The notes below the pieces were generated by a model. That model did no database searches. It was given only the letters and a program-made list of their open reading frames with translations, and was not told the origin of the DNA. From contig JAKCOZ010000041.1 in the NCBI GenBank assembly GCA_022605955.1, forward strand, positions 5,711,001 through 5,775,000: a DNA stretch of 64,000 nt, written 5' to 3'. The stretch is from Rallus limicola. Lineage: Eukaryota; Chordata; Aves; Gruiformes; Rallidae. The position numbers and the translations under genes were made by a program. This document shows, piece after piece, positions 13,401 through 26,494 of the stretch. The first letter of the stretch is position 1; the number at the start of each line of letters is the position of its first letter.

Positions 13401-16400
13401 TGTACTGAAGGGTATCTCTAAGATATTAATGGTTACTGAATTTATGGGCAGAGAATTTGTGGCAAGATAAAAAAGTGTTTAATTCATAAAAAAATTACTT
13501 GAGAAATGCTATCCTTGCGTTTTTACCTTTCATTTTGAAAAAGTTTCTTAATGCAGTTGGGGAAACAGGAGAGAAAGGGAGTAAGAGGGATAATGTGAAA
13601 AGTATCTAAAAGGCCTACTGGAGATGGTCAGAAAACTATTGCTTTTAGAAATGCTGTACTGATTTGGCTTCACAAACAGTCCAAAACACGTTACTTTTAA
13701 GGTGAATCCAAAGCATCCTACAAACCCACAATGTCTTAGTTTGCCCACCCCAAAGCCAGATAAACCAGAATTATTTCTATCTTTACTTGTGCCAAGCTGC
13801 ACAAGTTGGGTTTAATTTCCCACACAGACTTCCAGCAGGCCAGACATTAACGCCTCTAAGTTTTAGACCCAAAATTTAGCATATTGGTTTTGACAGATTT
13901 AAGTTGAAATAAAATTAAAACCAACATAGCTGTGTCTCCACCATACACATTCTATATACTGATCAAAAATGTCTGAAGCAGAATACTCAAAATACAACTA
14001 ATATTGACTTGATACAAGTAACAACCACTATCAACATCCAGAAGCATGTAATGCAGATGATGCACTTGACCACACGTATTTCATCTCTAAATTGGACAGC
14101 TCTTCAATGCTAGATCCATGGTCACAGATCTCCCAGTAAAATAAATGTAATAAAAAAATGTATTACTGTCTCTTGGAACTCGTACTCTAAAGAGTTAAAT
14201 ACATTTCTAGCTACAGTGAACTGGAAAGGACTGTAAAGCATTTAAATAGAGATTTAGAGACTTAAGTTTAAACATTGGATGATGGAAGCGTGTATGGAAA
14301 TCTCACTGTCTTCTGTGGAAACTCTGCAGACTGCTTTCAAATTTCTCACTTACATGAGAACCAACAAAACCAAAATAGAATAGCATGGCTTGGAAATGAT
14401 GGATGCAACTGTGTGAGTCTGTGCTGCAGGACTATTCACTGAAACTAATCTACGTATGATTGATTGCAAAATCTGTTCTTTTGTAGATTGCACAGAAAAT
14501 GGGGTTTTTTTTCTAGCCCATGGAAATGTTAAAGATATCGAAATGTGCTTGCTTACTGAGTCTCAGAAAAATGTCACAATTTTCAATGCACCAAATTTGT
14601 CAGTTTAAGTCAATCAGTATGCTTTGTTAAATAGTTTTGATAGGCTTCTGAGTTATACTGCACTTTCTCTTTTTTTAAACATGTTTCTAAATTGAAATGA
14701 AATTTCAAAACAGAATAATTAAATCAACTTGGGGGGAAAAAAGGTGTGGTTTGAAAAATCCATAGAATAAAGTGGATGCTTTCACAACTTCAGAACTTTT
14801 CTCTGAAGCTTCTGAGTTGGGAGAATTACTGTAGCACACTCTCGCTTGTTTATGGTTTCCAGTTCTGCAAGTTGTTTTTTTTTAGTAAAAATGCCTTTAC
14901 AAAAATTTCTACACACATCTTTTTGCTTGACTTTCAAATCATATAGGGAAGTAGAAGGATGCCATATACACTTAACCCCCCGCAACTGCTTTATACCTTG
15001 CAAAAACGCAGCAGTGTCCAATACAGATTTTGGTTTGGACCCTTTCCTGTTATCACAAGGTCATTCAGTCAGTACAGCATCTGAAGACTCAAAGCCTGTG
15101 CATATCAGAAGTCTTTTTTTTTTTGTTTAGTCTGCAATGTCATCTTCATCAAAGTCTGAAAAGAGCTTGGAAGAGGCTGCAGTCCCCTGGTAGCCCTGTG
15201 CTTGGAGGTGTGTGGTTTGAGAAATGCTTTTATTGGGAAAAGTGTCACAAAAATTTCTTTATAAACTTCATCAGGTTCCATGCTCTGGTATCAATTCATT
15301 CCCAGAAACATTGGCGGCTTGAGTATCTCTTGTAAAACTCTGACAGCCCTGAGCATGTGGCAGTTCTAATGATATTTGTCTTATCCCTTTCACCTCGTGA
15401 CACATTTTACCCTCATCCTTCGCTCTTGATATTGCCACATCCACAGTCCCCTTTCTGCAAATTCCTCTGAAAAACCCAGCGCAGCTGACAGCAGCCGCTC
15501 TCTTTCCTTTCTCTTTGGATGTGCTGTGGGAGATGTACTTCTCCATGGCAGAGACAGACTGTCCCTTAAGACCTCTTTGGTGACTAGATCACAACAAGAA
15601 TGACAGACCTGACACTGGGGACAAGAACATATATTTTCATTGGGTTCTGGAGAAAATATTTGTAATTCAAAAGCATTCTTTTTTTGATTTGGCTGAGACA
15701 GAGACCAGACTCCGTAGTCCGGGATTTATTGCCTAAAAGATTTAAAGACAGTGCAATACTAAATTAAAAACAAAACAAGCAAATAAAAAACCTCCCACCC
15801 AAAAAAATCCCTAACATAAAAACAAACCCAAAGTTAAATTAAAGCGTAACACCAGTAATGAAACAAACCATTAACAACAATAATCTGATCCTTTTGCCCT
15901 TTCTGCTTTTCCCTGGTGTTCTCTACTTTTTGTTTTTTATTTACCTCTAGTTGTTCTTTCAAACACTATTCCTTCCATTCATTCTGGTGGGAGTTTTCAT
16001 GTATTTATCCAAAGGCATATGAAGAATAAGCTTTTTTTACCTCTTGCCATTTGTCTTCTTTCAATAAAGTGAAACTCTGTATATGGAAAATGTCTGTAGT
16101 CAAAAGCACAATGTTTTCAGCAATGAGTTGGGAAAAATATCTTTACCCATTTAGATAAAGATGAATAAGAGAAGGTTATGGTTTTCAGAGAAAAATGCTG
16201 TTTCTCAGTTTTACAGTGCTAGTTGTATGGTGAGGAGAGGGTGAAAATTCACAGGCCACTGAGATTCCTACAGGGATAAGGAGGCTGCTCGGATTACACT
16301 AGACTGCAGGTAAAGCCTGTGCTAACTCCAGGGAGAAGGTGTAGAGTTACCTGGCAAGGGCAGGAAGTTTTTCATTGTAACATCATAAACATCTCCACCA

Positions 16401-19059
16401 GATAGACTGATGTTGGAGAAGAAATAGGGTAAAACAACAGGATAAAAAGGAATATTTTTCCATGAGAAATAAAAGATACTATCAAAGGAGAAGAAATGTA
16501 CAGAAGTGCAGGAGATGACCAAGACACAGACCTAAGTCACAAAAGACAGCACAAGATGATTCCAGTAAAGATCCATGCAGACCTGAGCTTCAACTTTTCT
16601 AGCTTTGTGGAAGAACACAAGTATAAAACTGTGCTTATTGATAACTGAAAATCAGGGCTTAGAAGGCCAAATGTTTTTCTCAGTACACGGATCCAAACCT
16701 GTAGTTTACCTGACTGCTAGACAGACATTTTAACAGGACACTTTCAGCAGTAATCACGGCACAGTAACAAGGGACACTGCAACCCACCTTAGGAATCACC
16801 TGCAGAAAGCAATGAAGCACAAGTACGACCCACCCGATGAACACTGCCCTAACTCAGAGTCTCATCTGTAAGCCAAAAATGTGCCACATGGATTTTATTT
16901 TTTTTTATATAGACGAGCATTTAAAATGCTAATACAAACAGCATGCAGAGAAACATGAGTGCTTCTGAAACACCACAGCATTTCAGAAGTGCAGGGAAGC
17001 TCTCGCAGGTTTTTGGGTAGGTATGTATTGAACCTGCTGCACATGTTAAAAGCGGTATCAGTTGCAGAGTCATGTTCAGGGTGCAGCTTTGCTCAGCTCT
17101 GGCTAAACCCTCGACTTTCTTACCCATTATACTTCACAGATCCTGTATTAAACTCCTTCCACCTCCAAATGCTGGTTACAATCCTGTTTTCATTTGCCTG
17201 GGCTTCAGGTGCAGCAATACATACGGTCAGCTTGGTGTCTCTTACTGTATATTATACTCTGTATCATCTTTCTAGATATACCCTGTTCCTTTCAGTCTCA
17301 TTCACCCTTGCTGGCACTGTTCATATCTCATGAGATAATCTGTGACAATTTACAGATGCTTGCTTTATCAGCTCAGGTTCACATAGTTATTTCAAGCACA
17401 TTCTCTGCATTGTGTATGTAAAAATTAACAAACTATAGTAAAAAAACATGTGTTAGTTTCGAATACAGCAAAGACATGAACACAAGTTTACTTCACAGTC
17501 TGACAGAGAAGGAAAAAAAGAACAAAGATCAAAATACTATGAATATTACTTAATGACAAAAGTACTTGTAAAAACCTAAACAGTAGCTACAAACTTATTC
17601 AAGTATACATTACCGCACTTCAGGACAAATGTGCCTCAGACATGGGAGCCATTATTTTGCTTTATTTTTAGACCAGTGTTCTTATGCATATGTCAGTTAT
17701 CATAACACAGACTGATGGTCAGGTCTAGACTGTCACCATGTTCAACAGTGTTTCCTTCAAAAAGCTCCATTGTGGGATATGACAGTTAAACACTCTCTGC
17801 TCTCCTAACAACTGCACTTTGGGGAAGAATTGGGCTTTTAAGAATTACCTGTTTGATATATCCCTTTTGAAAGTACCTATTTCAAAAAAAAAACTTAGAG
17901 AGAAGCAATTGCGTTGATAGGGATCATTTCATCTATGTTCAGCAGTATTGAGAGCTGTGCTGCCATGGGAATTACGGTTCTTCATGGCTAATCACAAGAG
18001 CAGTAGTAGCATGGGTCTCTATTCATGAGAAGAGACTGTTCATCCTGAAGAGGTTTGACTACCTTGAGAGCCAGAAAGAAATGCATTCATAAATTCAGTA
18101 CCACAAACCGGGAGACAAATTAGCTACAGCTCCTAATTTCCACTTGGAAAAAAATAAAACTATAGGAAACCCCTAATTAAGCTTCTTCCCCTAATTGAAT
18201 AAGTTCATCCTCAAATAAAATAAGGCAGCCCACAACCATTAGTAAGTATAGATCACAACCTGTATGCAAGTGACACTTCAACTCATTCCTTTCCACAAAG
18301 CCTACAGGAGGCTCCAGCCAACTGCCTGAGCTGATGCACTGCTGCTACCCAGCCTTCAAAAGAGCATCAGATTTAATTTTCACCGACAGACATTAAAGCA
18401 AGCTTTTTAAGTGGAATATGAGGAATCACTACTGGAAAGTAGGACAGGTATATCAGGGGATCTAAATGCAGGTCTGTTCCTTCTCAGGAGCCTGGTTTGA
18501 AAATTTTACCCTTTGCTTTTCTTCGTGTCTTTCATAGTACATCATAAAAATAGTCTTACGTGGTAGAACTGCTTTAGAATTAAAGACTGGTATTTCTGCT
18601 CTCTTGCTCATGCACTGCCCAATAAATAATCACAAATGTTTGTTACTCTTTCCACTTTATTAGTGGGATCATGCCCAGTTCAGGAGAACATTGCAAATAA
18701 TTATAACTCACAGTTCATCACCCCACCTGTCCTCATCTTTCCTCAGCCTCTTCCATTGCTTTTTGTTCCCTCCTGACTGCCAGCTGCTGGTACAGATGTC
18801 ACTTCCTGGCAGATGTCTTCACAAACCCCACAATTAGTATCTACCCACAGAGGAGACCGTGACAGAGGTGACCGCACAAATCCAGACTTCAAAGTACAAG
18901 AGGCTAAATAAGATTCTCTTGCTCCCTGCACATAGGTTTACTTGATGTAAATTTCTTGTAGGTGATGGTTTCATCATCATTGTTCTTTTTAAAATAAAAG
19001 AATAAGCCAAATAACTCCTTTTAAAACAGGCGCACAGTAATGTATTAAAGAGGGATATG
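10416..19059. other. Unique DNA, no supported gene
   Basis: No open frame here looks like a known protein and no named transposon is visible. Notable items are the long pyrimidine tract at 11962-11999 followed by a 101-codon open frame (see findings), the 23-bp duplication at 12868-12913, and T runs near 13150. The rest is plain AT-rich sequence. Confidence 0.6.
12868..12913. repeat. 23-bp tandem duplication (two copies)
   Basis: Two adjacent copies of a 23-bp unit (12868-12890 and 12891-12913), each beginning GCATTCCTGCA and ending TCATGGATC plus one base, differ at one internal base and the last base. Confidence 0.95.
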
Positions 19060-19544
19060 GAACTCAACCCTACAGCCAAGAGCAACACACAAGAAGAAGA
19101 ATGGAAGGGCTGTGGTCAGTCCATAGCAGCTTCTGACTCCTCACTTCTCCAAGCTCCTGACTCCTTCCAGAGGCTGCAAGACAAACCCAGCCCTGCATGG
19201 AAGGGTCTGCCCCACCACAGCTCTCCAGGGGCTGCCCTTTTCTTCAGATGACACCCACCTGCCCTGGCACAAGGTCCTCCGTGCACTCCCATGTAAATCC
19301 CTGCTTCTCCGGAGAATCCCCACGCATCAGGGGAACCTCTGCTCTGGCACCTGCAGCCCTTCTTGTCCTCTTACCTGGCTGATCACAGGGCTGGGGTTGT
19401 CCTCTCTGGGGAAAGCCGTCTGCACACGGATTTGCCCCTTCTTACATCAGAAACCGAGGTCTGGCACAGGGCAGCCCGGTCTCTCCTCACCAAGGCCTCC
19501 CCCACCTCCCCGGTTACCAAGCATTCCCATGGACACCGGATACA
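19060..19544 (-). mobile_element. Decayed GC-rich avian ERV LTR
   Basis: Read on the minus strand, this GC-rich island appears to be the same LTR family as the fragment at 36534-36990. Plus-strand landmarks are GGCTGTGGTCAGTCCATAGC, GGGAACCTCTGCTCTGGCAC, GGGGTTGTCCTCTCTGG, TTGCCCCTTCTTACATC, and CTCCCCGGTTACCAAGCATT, ending GGATACA at 19544. This places the LTR 5' end (TG) near 19544. A middle segment, where the CCAAT/TATA region should be, seems deleted. Open frames on both strands reflect GC content and are not genes. The assignment rests on recalled consensus landmarks. Confidence 0.45.
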
Positions 19545-20890
19545 GAGCCGCCCATCCTGCCAGGCCACCCCAGGAGCAAAGGCTTCTGCTTTGAGCTGTG
19601 AGAGAGCATAGTATAACTGTAACTAAACAGGAGGTGAGAGGTGAATACAAAATCTACAATATTCCACTGTGCTGAAGTTCTGATCTTGCTCTATTTTAAA
19701 CCATCACTGCTCCCTGAACATCCGCGCTAGTGTAAGAAACTATGATACCAACAAGCCCTGTATCACTACAAGAGCTTTAATGTTTTAATGAGGTTCAAAA
19801 CATTACCTTTCTCAGCATTTGAAAATATGGAAATAATTAAGCCTGATTTTCTTCAAAGCTTTCCAGCCTCCTAATGAGGTCTAATGAATTCAGCATGGAA
19901 GATTTAACAACAGGTGCCTTTGCATTAGGAGGCCACAAATGGCACCTGCAAGCCTTTCCCTCAAGAAAGCTAAGAACAGCCTTGGTGCTGCTCCCCCAGC
20001 TCCAGCTGCCATGCCAAATAAACACAGGGCGCTGTGCAACACCCACACCGGGCCCAGCCCTGGCCTCCACACACTGCCTATCACAAGTACTGAGATATTC
20101 TTGTAACATACATGCAGTTCCTGATTGTTAGTTCAACGTAGACTGCAGGTTGCTAGGATTGTTTTTATCCTTTTGGTTGAGAGTCTGCAGTAAAAGTGTT
20201 GCAGGAGAGACTCCCAGCTGCTGCTCTGCAGAGGAATACATCACCACAGTGTGCACACAGGCTGAGGTCACATAACGTTCTCACTACCACACAGGCAGAA
20301 TCAGAAATGGTACTGCAGCTCAGACGAGTCTTAAATCCAAGAGACTGCTCTCCTCCTTCAAAGTGAGTAGGTGAGCTCCTTCCCCACAATGCAAGACTTG
20401 GTTTTTGACCCCAGCCTTTTCCTCTGAGCTAACAGATGTCCCAGAAATATGACTCAGGTTACACCAAGAGAATGGGATGAATTCAGCGAGAAGGATCTTG
20501 GAGTACAATGCCCTCGCTGCTGCACAGGAGGTAATACAGATTGCCTAGGCCAGTTCACAGACCCACGGTGACAATGAGCTCAGCAATGAAGAAGCAATCT
20601 TGAGTGACCCTACAAATCCAGAACAGAGTCACTGTGAGTGGTTCGGTGGCTGTTGGTGCTCACCTCTATTTCAGCTGAACCCAAGGAATTTCCTTTTCTG
20701 CCTAGATGATGATCCCCAGTGTCTTACTCTCATCTCACTGTTTTATACCAGGGAAGGAAATTTCTCAGCATTTATTTTTTCCTCTTAGCAAGCAAATGGA
20801 CTAGTGAGAGCTCACAGGGAAAACAGATGTTAAAAATTGGTGCTGACACTCACAAACTATTTTGTTACCCATGACAGCAGCCCAAGGGAG

Positions 20891-20914
20891 TCTCCTGAGG
20901 AATCTCCTGAGGAA
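20891..20914. repeat. 12-bp tandem duplication
   Basis: TCTCCTGAGGAA occurs twice in direct succession without a mismatch. Confidence 0.97.
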
Positions 20915-23329
20915 TTTCTGGAGAATACAGATATGGCTGGTCTCATTACTAATTACAAAAAGAATTATGCCCCTGCATTGTAGCCCCTATCCCTTAGCAT
21001 GAGATCCCCATAGCTACAACCTTCCCAAATGACAACTAAAGGCACTCACACACAAAAGCCAAGCAAGGTCTTTTTCATTCTTTAAATCGGTTCTTTTCTC
21101 AGTTTCAAACTCATCTAACTTTCATGCTTTGTTTGTCTCTGAGACTTATGTGCTTTCCTGCTTCATGCTCCCAATGCAAGGAAGAAAACTACCTCACAGA
21201 TATCAGTTCTCCAGGCCTCTGTGCCTATGACTTTGCAGGCAGCCCTTTCTGATCCACTCTGGGTATAGCGGGGTCCAGCTATTTACCTCCTGTATTCCCA
21301 TGTCAGCATTTTACTCAGAGAAAATCTCCAGCTTGCCTCAACCTAAAAGTTTCTAATTCTCCTCAAGCACTGAACACATACCTGCCCACCCACCTCTGAC
21401 TTCTCATCTTGACCTACAGAAAGGTAAATGCATATTTACCTGAGGCAGTCAAAAAACACAGAAATGGAAAACAAGAGTTAAAATCTCAATTTAGTGATTT
21501 TTGTTGTATTATAAGTCCTTTTATTAAAAGAATTGGCTGTTTTAATCATAAATGACACCCACATAATATAAGACATTAAATATACCCAGCTTTCCTAAGG
21601 AGAAATACATCCATAATACCCAAAAGACAGTCACCCCCCTCCCCACAGTCCTAACCAGAAGACTCTTCTCCTCACTCTGTACAAACACCATGAGCAGCAG
21701 TAGCACCATGGTGGTTGTTGTGGCACATTCCGTGCGCAGCTTCAGCTCTGGAAGGTGCAGTGGCTGAGTATGATTAATCAGAGTCTCTCTGCTGCAGGAG
21801 CCAATGGAAGGCACAGTGCTAAGCATTTTTCAAAAATGAATAATAACCCAGGTACCTGGCACCTGCGTGTGAAGTGAAGCATTACAAACAAATGAGGAGT
21901 AATAGAGCTTACTGGGCATAAAATGTTATTGTTTTATAAAAAAAAGTGCAGAATAAGCAAACTAGAAGTAATCACCCTGAGCACTTCTACCAACTAAATA
22001 ACCTTTAAACTTTCTGAGGTCCTACAAAATAACATGATTGATTAGCATCTGCACAAGTCTATAAAGGGGAACAGGACATACATACTTAGAAATGATATTA
22101 GAATTTTAGTCCTGCCTTAGCTCTGTTACTGTTCAAATATTAAAACATTTAGTTAACTATTTTAATGGTCCATCTCTTGCTATTGTGTTTCCTGGGCTAT
22201 TAAAGTGCTTGTAGAAATATTATTCAGGCTTTAGGTATTTGCCAAATTAATGTCTGGAGACTGCCAGGCATTTTAAAAAGAAATGCCAATTAATTGTTTC
22301 CTTATATTGCACATTATTTAATATACTTTGCTAGAGATCCATCGTGCTAACAGTCCCCCCTGCTTGGAATTTTAAATAAAGAGCAAAAAAAAAGAACCTT
22401 TAAAGGAAACCAAGGCTGATGCATATGCAGATGGCAGGCTTATGGCTGGACTGTAAGGTTAGCAGTCCTTGCATTTACTAGGTAAAACTTTGCCAATTTC
22501 TGATAGCCTATTTCCAGAGAGTTGGAAATCATATTTTGGCATACATACAGCTACATTAATCCTACCCTAGAAATCAAAATTGAACTTGGATTCATCATTA
22601 GCAACTTATCAATTGTAGCAGACAATATTGCTGGTTTCATGTGTCCCTATTTGTTTTCTTATTTTTTTCCATCTGCTTTATGGAACATAAACATCCTTAG
22701 CTCAAAATCTCCCTTCTGGTGTGTCCTAATGTATAGAAAATTTTAGGCTCTGTTTGGTAGCAATACCTCACTTTACACTAAGAACAAAGATGAACTTAAT
22801 CAGTCACTAATTCCAGCCACTGTAGAGTAAATTCCACTTGAAAAGGAGAATTAATTCACAATACACATGGTCCAGCATCTAGGAAAAAAACATCACTGAC
22901 AGAGCATTTAGATTCCTGAACTGTAGTTCCTTTATGTTAAATCTAAGGCTTGGATTATTTTTTTGTGGATGTGTACTCCATACATGAACTTAGAAGAGAT
23001 CAGCAGAGTAGGGAGACTTGAGAGACTAATAGGTGCTGATCTCCAGACTGCCAGGAGTTCAGAAAGTTGAAAAATTCAAATTTTTTTATTTTTCTAAGTC
23101 ACATGCTGCAGTGAAAGCAAAGCCAATCTTATCTTCCCTTTTTGCTATGAAAAAGTTAAGAGAACAGAAGCATTACCACACCCAGAGCAGAACTAAACCT
23201 GGAGAATGCAAGGCAAGAGCTAAATGTTTATGTTGGAAAACCAACGAGTATGAAAATCTGAGCTATCTTCTTTCCCCTGAAATTGAAGTCAGTTTTTAAA
23301 GGCTTTTTAGAAAACAATGCAGCACGACT

Positions 23330-23720
23330 GACTCTGAGAGAAGTTGGGTATTTAGTAGGCTGACTGACATGAGGGGTTGAATTTGCATTTGGCATACTTT
23401 AAATGTTCGAGCTGAAATGAGTGAAAGCCTTTGTTTTGAAACACAAAAATATCACACTGTGGAGAAAGAGAGAGAAAGAGAATGAAAACAACTGAATGAT
23501 GGATTGAGAGATAAACATTGTGCATTATTGTTTATTCAAGCAGCTAGCAGCACTAAATAAGGTTTTCCTAATATCATTACTGTGGTGATTAACATCCTTT
23601 TTCACACTTAAAAATCATTCCTGGAACTCAGAAGTGAATTGATGTCTCCCCACTATAATTAATTACTCCACATTTAATTGCAGGAAGCCGCTTGCTTTTT
23701 CAACTCTGCACTTGCAAAGT
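23330..23720. promoter_or_regulatory. Candidate conserved non-coding block
   Basis: The stretch lacks repeats and combines ATTTGCAT, several TAATTA-type cores (ATAATTAATTACT near 23660) and a GA-rich run at 23459-23484. Texture suggests regulatory DNA, but no alignment was possible. The GA run read on the minus strand is also a very good pyrimidine tract ending in CAG (see findings). Confidence 0.22.
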
Positions 23721-24917
23721 AGTGGCTTAATTCTGCTCCCTTTCAGCTCTGTTCTACGTGGGACCGGTGGAGGCTGGGGTGTCAGGATGATGAAGGACCT
23801 GCCCCCTAGCCTTCTCTCTCTGTAAAGCAAGCAGCTCCGGTCTGCCGTCCTACATCTCTGCCTCAGGAGGGGGAAAGCAGCCAGCTTCGAGTTTTAAGTA
23901 CGGAACCAGAGAGGACAGACAGGATCGTAAAAGAAATATTCGCTGTGCTTTAACAAGCACAGCCAAGCGTTCTCTGCTGGCTGTAATGAAAACGGTGTCC
24001 TGAGAGTTTCTGAGCAGTTATAAGATCACAGGGGTCACCTGGGCTACAGTCCATCACATCAGTACGAGGGAGAAAATTCCTGAAAGTAAGAAAAATGGAG
24101 CCTAAAGATTGCTGAGGAGATTGCAAGAATACCGCATTTTGATTCTGAGACTTTGCTGGGGGGTTGTCAAGCTGCTGCTAGACAGGGAGAGAACAGAGGA
24201 GCGGTGCTGGCGTTTCCTGTTCAGCTGCTACAAGCACATCTTGGCATAAATGTGCAAATAATGGCATCGACTGAATTCTGACAGGCACGTTCTTCCTGTT
24301 CCTGTTTTGATACACAGCTTCAACACCAGCAACAGTGGTATGGTCTGTGGCACTCCTTATGTACCCCGTATAGAAACAACTGTGATATACTGCAGTAGCA
24401 CAGTAAAAAAGCAAGTATTCATTTAACACAAATGAATCAAAAACATCAAAAAAAAAAAATGCAGAACATCATCAGTGTATCACATCAAATCAGCTTGTTC
24501 GGTCTCCACCCAAGGATGACTTCCCTCCAGTAGCTTCATTCTGTTAAGCACACGATAGGGCCTACAGCCCCTATTAAGACACTGCCGAGATGTTCTCTCT
24601 GCCACTGGAACAATGTTTGAAAGAACACAAAATTGGCTTTCAGATCCCAACCTGCATCCAATTCCCTGTGCACAGATAACAGGAAACTAGTTTACATACG
24701 GACACATACGTGCATGTAACACTCTCCAAAAATAATCACTTCTTTTTTGTGTTGATGAGATACTGAAAAAGCCCTTGGGGCACAGAATACAGAACTCATT
24801 GCTTTTTATTATTTATCTTCCTACTTGAGCTTAATTTGAACATCCTAACCTATAAATACGGGCAGCACAGAGGAAAGAAAAATGCAGGTTTTAACAGATA
24901 GTTCTACTTAAAATCCT

Positions 24918-25122
24918 TCTGCTACCTAATGGCTGCATTTAGGAGAGACAAGCTCTTCTCAGAGGGGCACAGTGAGAAGACAAGCAGCAAAAGACATGGC
25001 CTGGAATACAGGAGCTTCTGCCTGGATAGAAGGAAACTAAATTTAATCAGGAAGATGGTCAAGCACTGGAAGAGAGGCCCAGAGGGACCCTGGGATACCC
25101 AGTCTTGGAGATACTCACACTC
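24918..25122 (+). mobile_element. Old CR1 fragment
   Basis: The order of diverged CR1 landmarks is clear: CTACCTAATGG, AGCTCTTCTCAGAGGGGCAC, CTGGAATACAGGAGCTTC, AAGCACTGGAAGAG, and TCTTGGAGATACTCACA. These correspond to the last part of ORF2 and the start of the 3' UTR of a plus-strand CR1. Both ends are lost, including the 3' tail. The 77-codon open frame here is repeat-derived. Confidence 0.7.
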
Positions 25123-26304
25123 AGTCCCATGGAGCTCAGCACATGAAGAAAAGAATGAATAAGCAACTATAAAATGATCCTTAAAATTAGTATCTGCATA
25201 TCCTGATAATTTATAATTCTTTTAGTGTCTTATTTCAGCCAAGAATCAAAACCCAGTTGTGCCGAATCCCAAAGCTCAGATAACCTCATCACCCTGAAGT
25301 GCTTAAAAAGTGAACCTCTGGTGGCAAGCCTGCTGATACAACACACAGAGAAAAAGCACAGATTGACAATGAAACCACTCTGAACAGAGACATAAGCATC
25401 CCATCCTACACTACATAATTAATTCATCACCTTATCCAAAAATTCAACAATCATTTCAGTATGTTGAACTATCTTCAAAGAATGAAGCCTTTGTGTGAGA
25501 AGAACGTGTTTTCAGCATCAGACTTCAGCAAGGACTGAAGACAAAAAGCTAAAGGTATACTGGTTAAAGAACCTTGTCGTGGGCTTATATTGAAATAATG
25601 AGGCTGTCAATGGATGTCAATTAAAGGCATAATTATCCTCACTGAAAACTGTTTAATTCCTGCAGGCTGGGATTCTCATCCTCTTGAATGTTCTCTCCTG
25701 ATATGAAAAAACCCTCCTGTATTTAAAAATGCTGTTACTCAAACAAACTCTTTTTCCCCCACTCTGTAGCTGCATATTTTAATATTGCAATGGATTAGAA
25801 ATCATAGCTTTCTCAAAAGCAAAGAACAGTGTCCTAAGAACTACTTCCTCTTCTAAAATGCTAATTTTCTTTAGATAAATAAGCATTCTTGTCATATGTC
25901 AATTTATTTTACAGGAGAAAAATCAAGAAACCAAAGAAAACAAACTATGCACATACTTAGACTACAATAATACAAAATTGTACCTTTTGAAAAGCTTTGA
26001 TTGTTCCCTTACCATGAACTTTTGCCTTTTTGAATTGCTAATTCAGTTAATGGGTTCATTTTGCTCTGAAATTTGCATAATGAAAATTACCAGCCTTACA
26101 AGGTCCTCCATGCACAAAACAGTTTGCATATTTTGTTACAAAGGTTGCGTTTCACATTGGGAAATAGTAGGATGTCTTGAAAAAGGTAAAAAATTAAGAT
26201 GCTACATGACGGTCAGTGGTATAACAGTACTTGTTAGCATTTTTAAAAGAAAACATGAAGATCTGCATTTATTTTTATTCAATTTAATACCGCAAACCCT
26301 GATC

Positions 26305-26494
26305 CTAAAGTAAGGCTGTGATCGCTGCTTTGTCTTTCAGACTAGCCACAGAGTAGCCAGCCAGCTCCACGGAACTGGAACTTTGGCCACCACAGTAGGA
26401 CATGCAGTGGAACTGCAAAGCCTCATCATAAATCTGTGGAAGGTAGTGTTTCAGTTTGGTTTCCAGAGACTCTGTGAAAGGCAGTGTTTGATAT
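26305..26494 (-). CDS. Candidate terminal coding exon of an unrecognised gene
   Basis: On the minus strand a splice acceptor (TTCTCTGTCATGCAG, AG at 26495-26496) opens a frame of 62 codons that reads YQTLPFTESLETKL at its start and KDKAAITALL before a TAG stop at 26305-26307. The exon begins with one base of a split codon. Codon choice looks coding (many CTG, GAG, AAC/CAC-type codons and no low-complexity run), and an AATAAA signal follows about 35 bases after the stop, so a short 3' UTR fits. The peptide is rich in hydrophilic residues with a Ser-Ser-Ser-Ser stretch; I recognise no domain. It has no Met start and would be missed by simple ORF searches. It could still be a chance open frame. 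Confidence 0.4.

Larger units (their letters stand above)
19545..24917. other. Unique DNA, no supported gene
   Basis: Contains a 12-bp tandem duplication at 20891-20914 and two low-repeat AT-rich stretches (about 22140-22440 and 23330-23720) that have the look of conserved non-coding sequence. I see no transposon and no recognisable protein. Confidence 0.6.
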
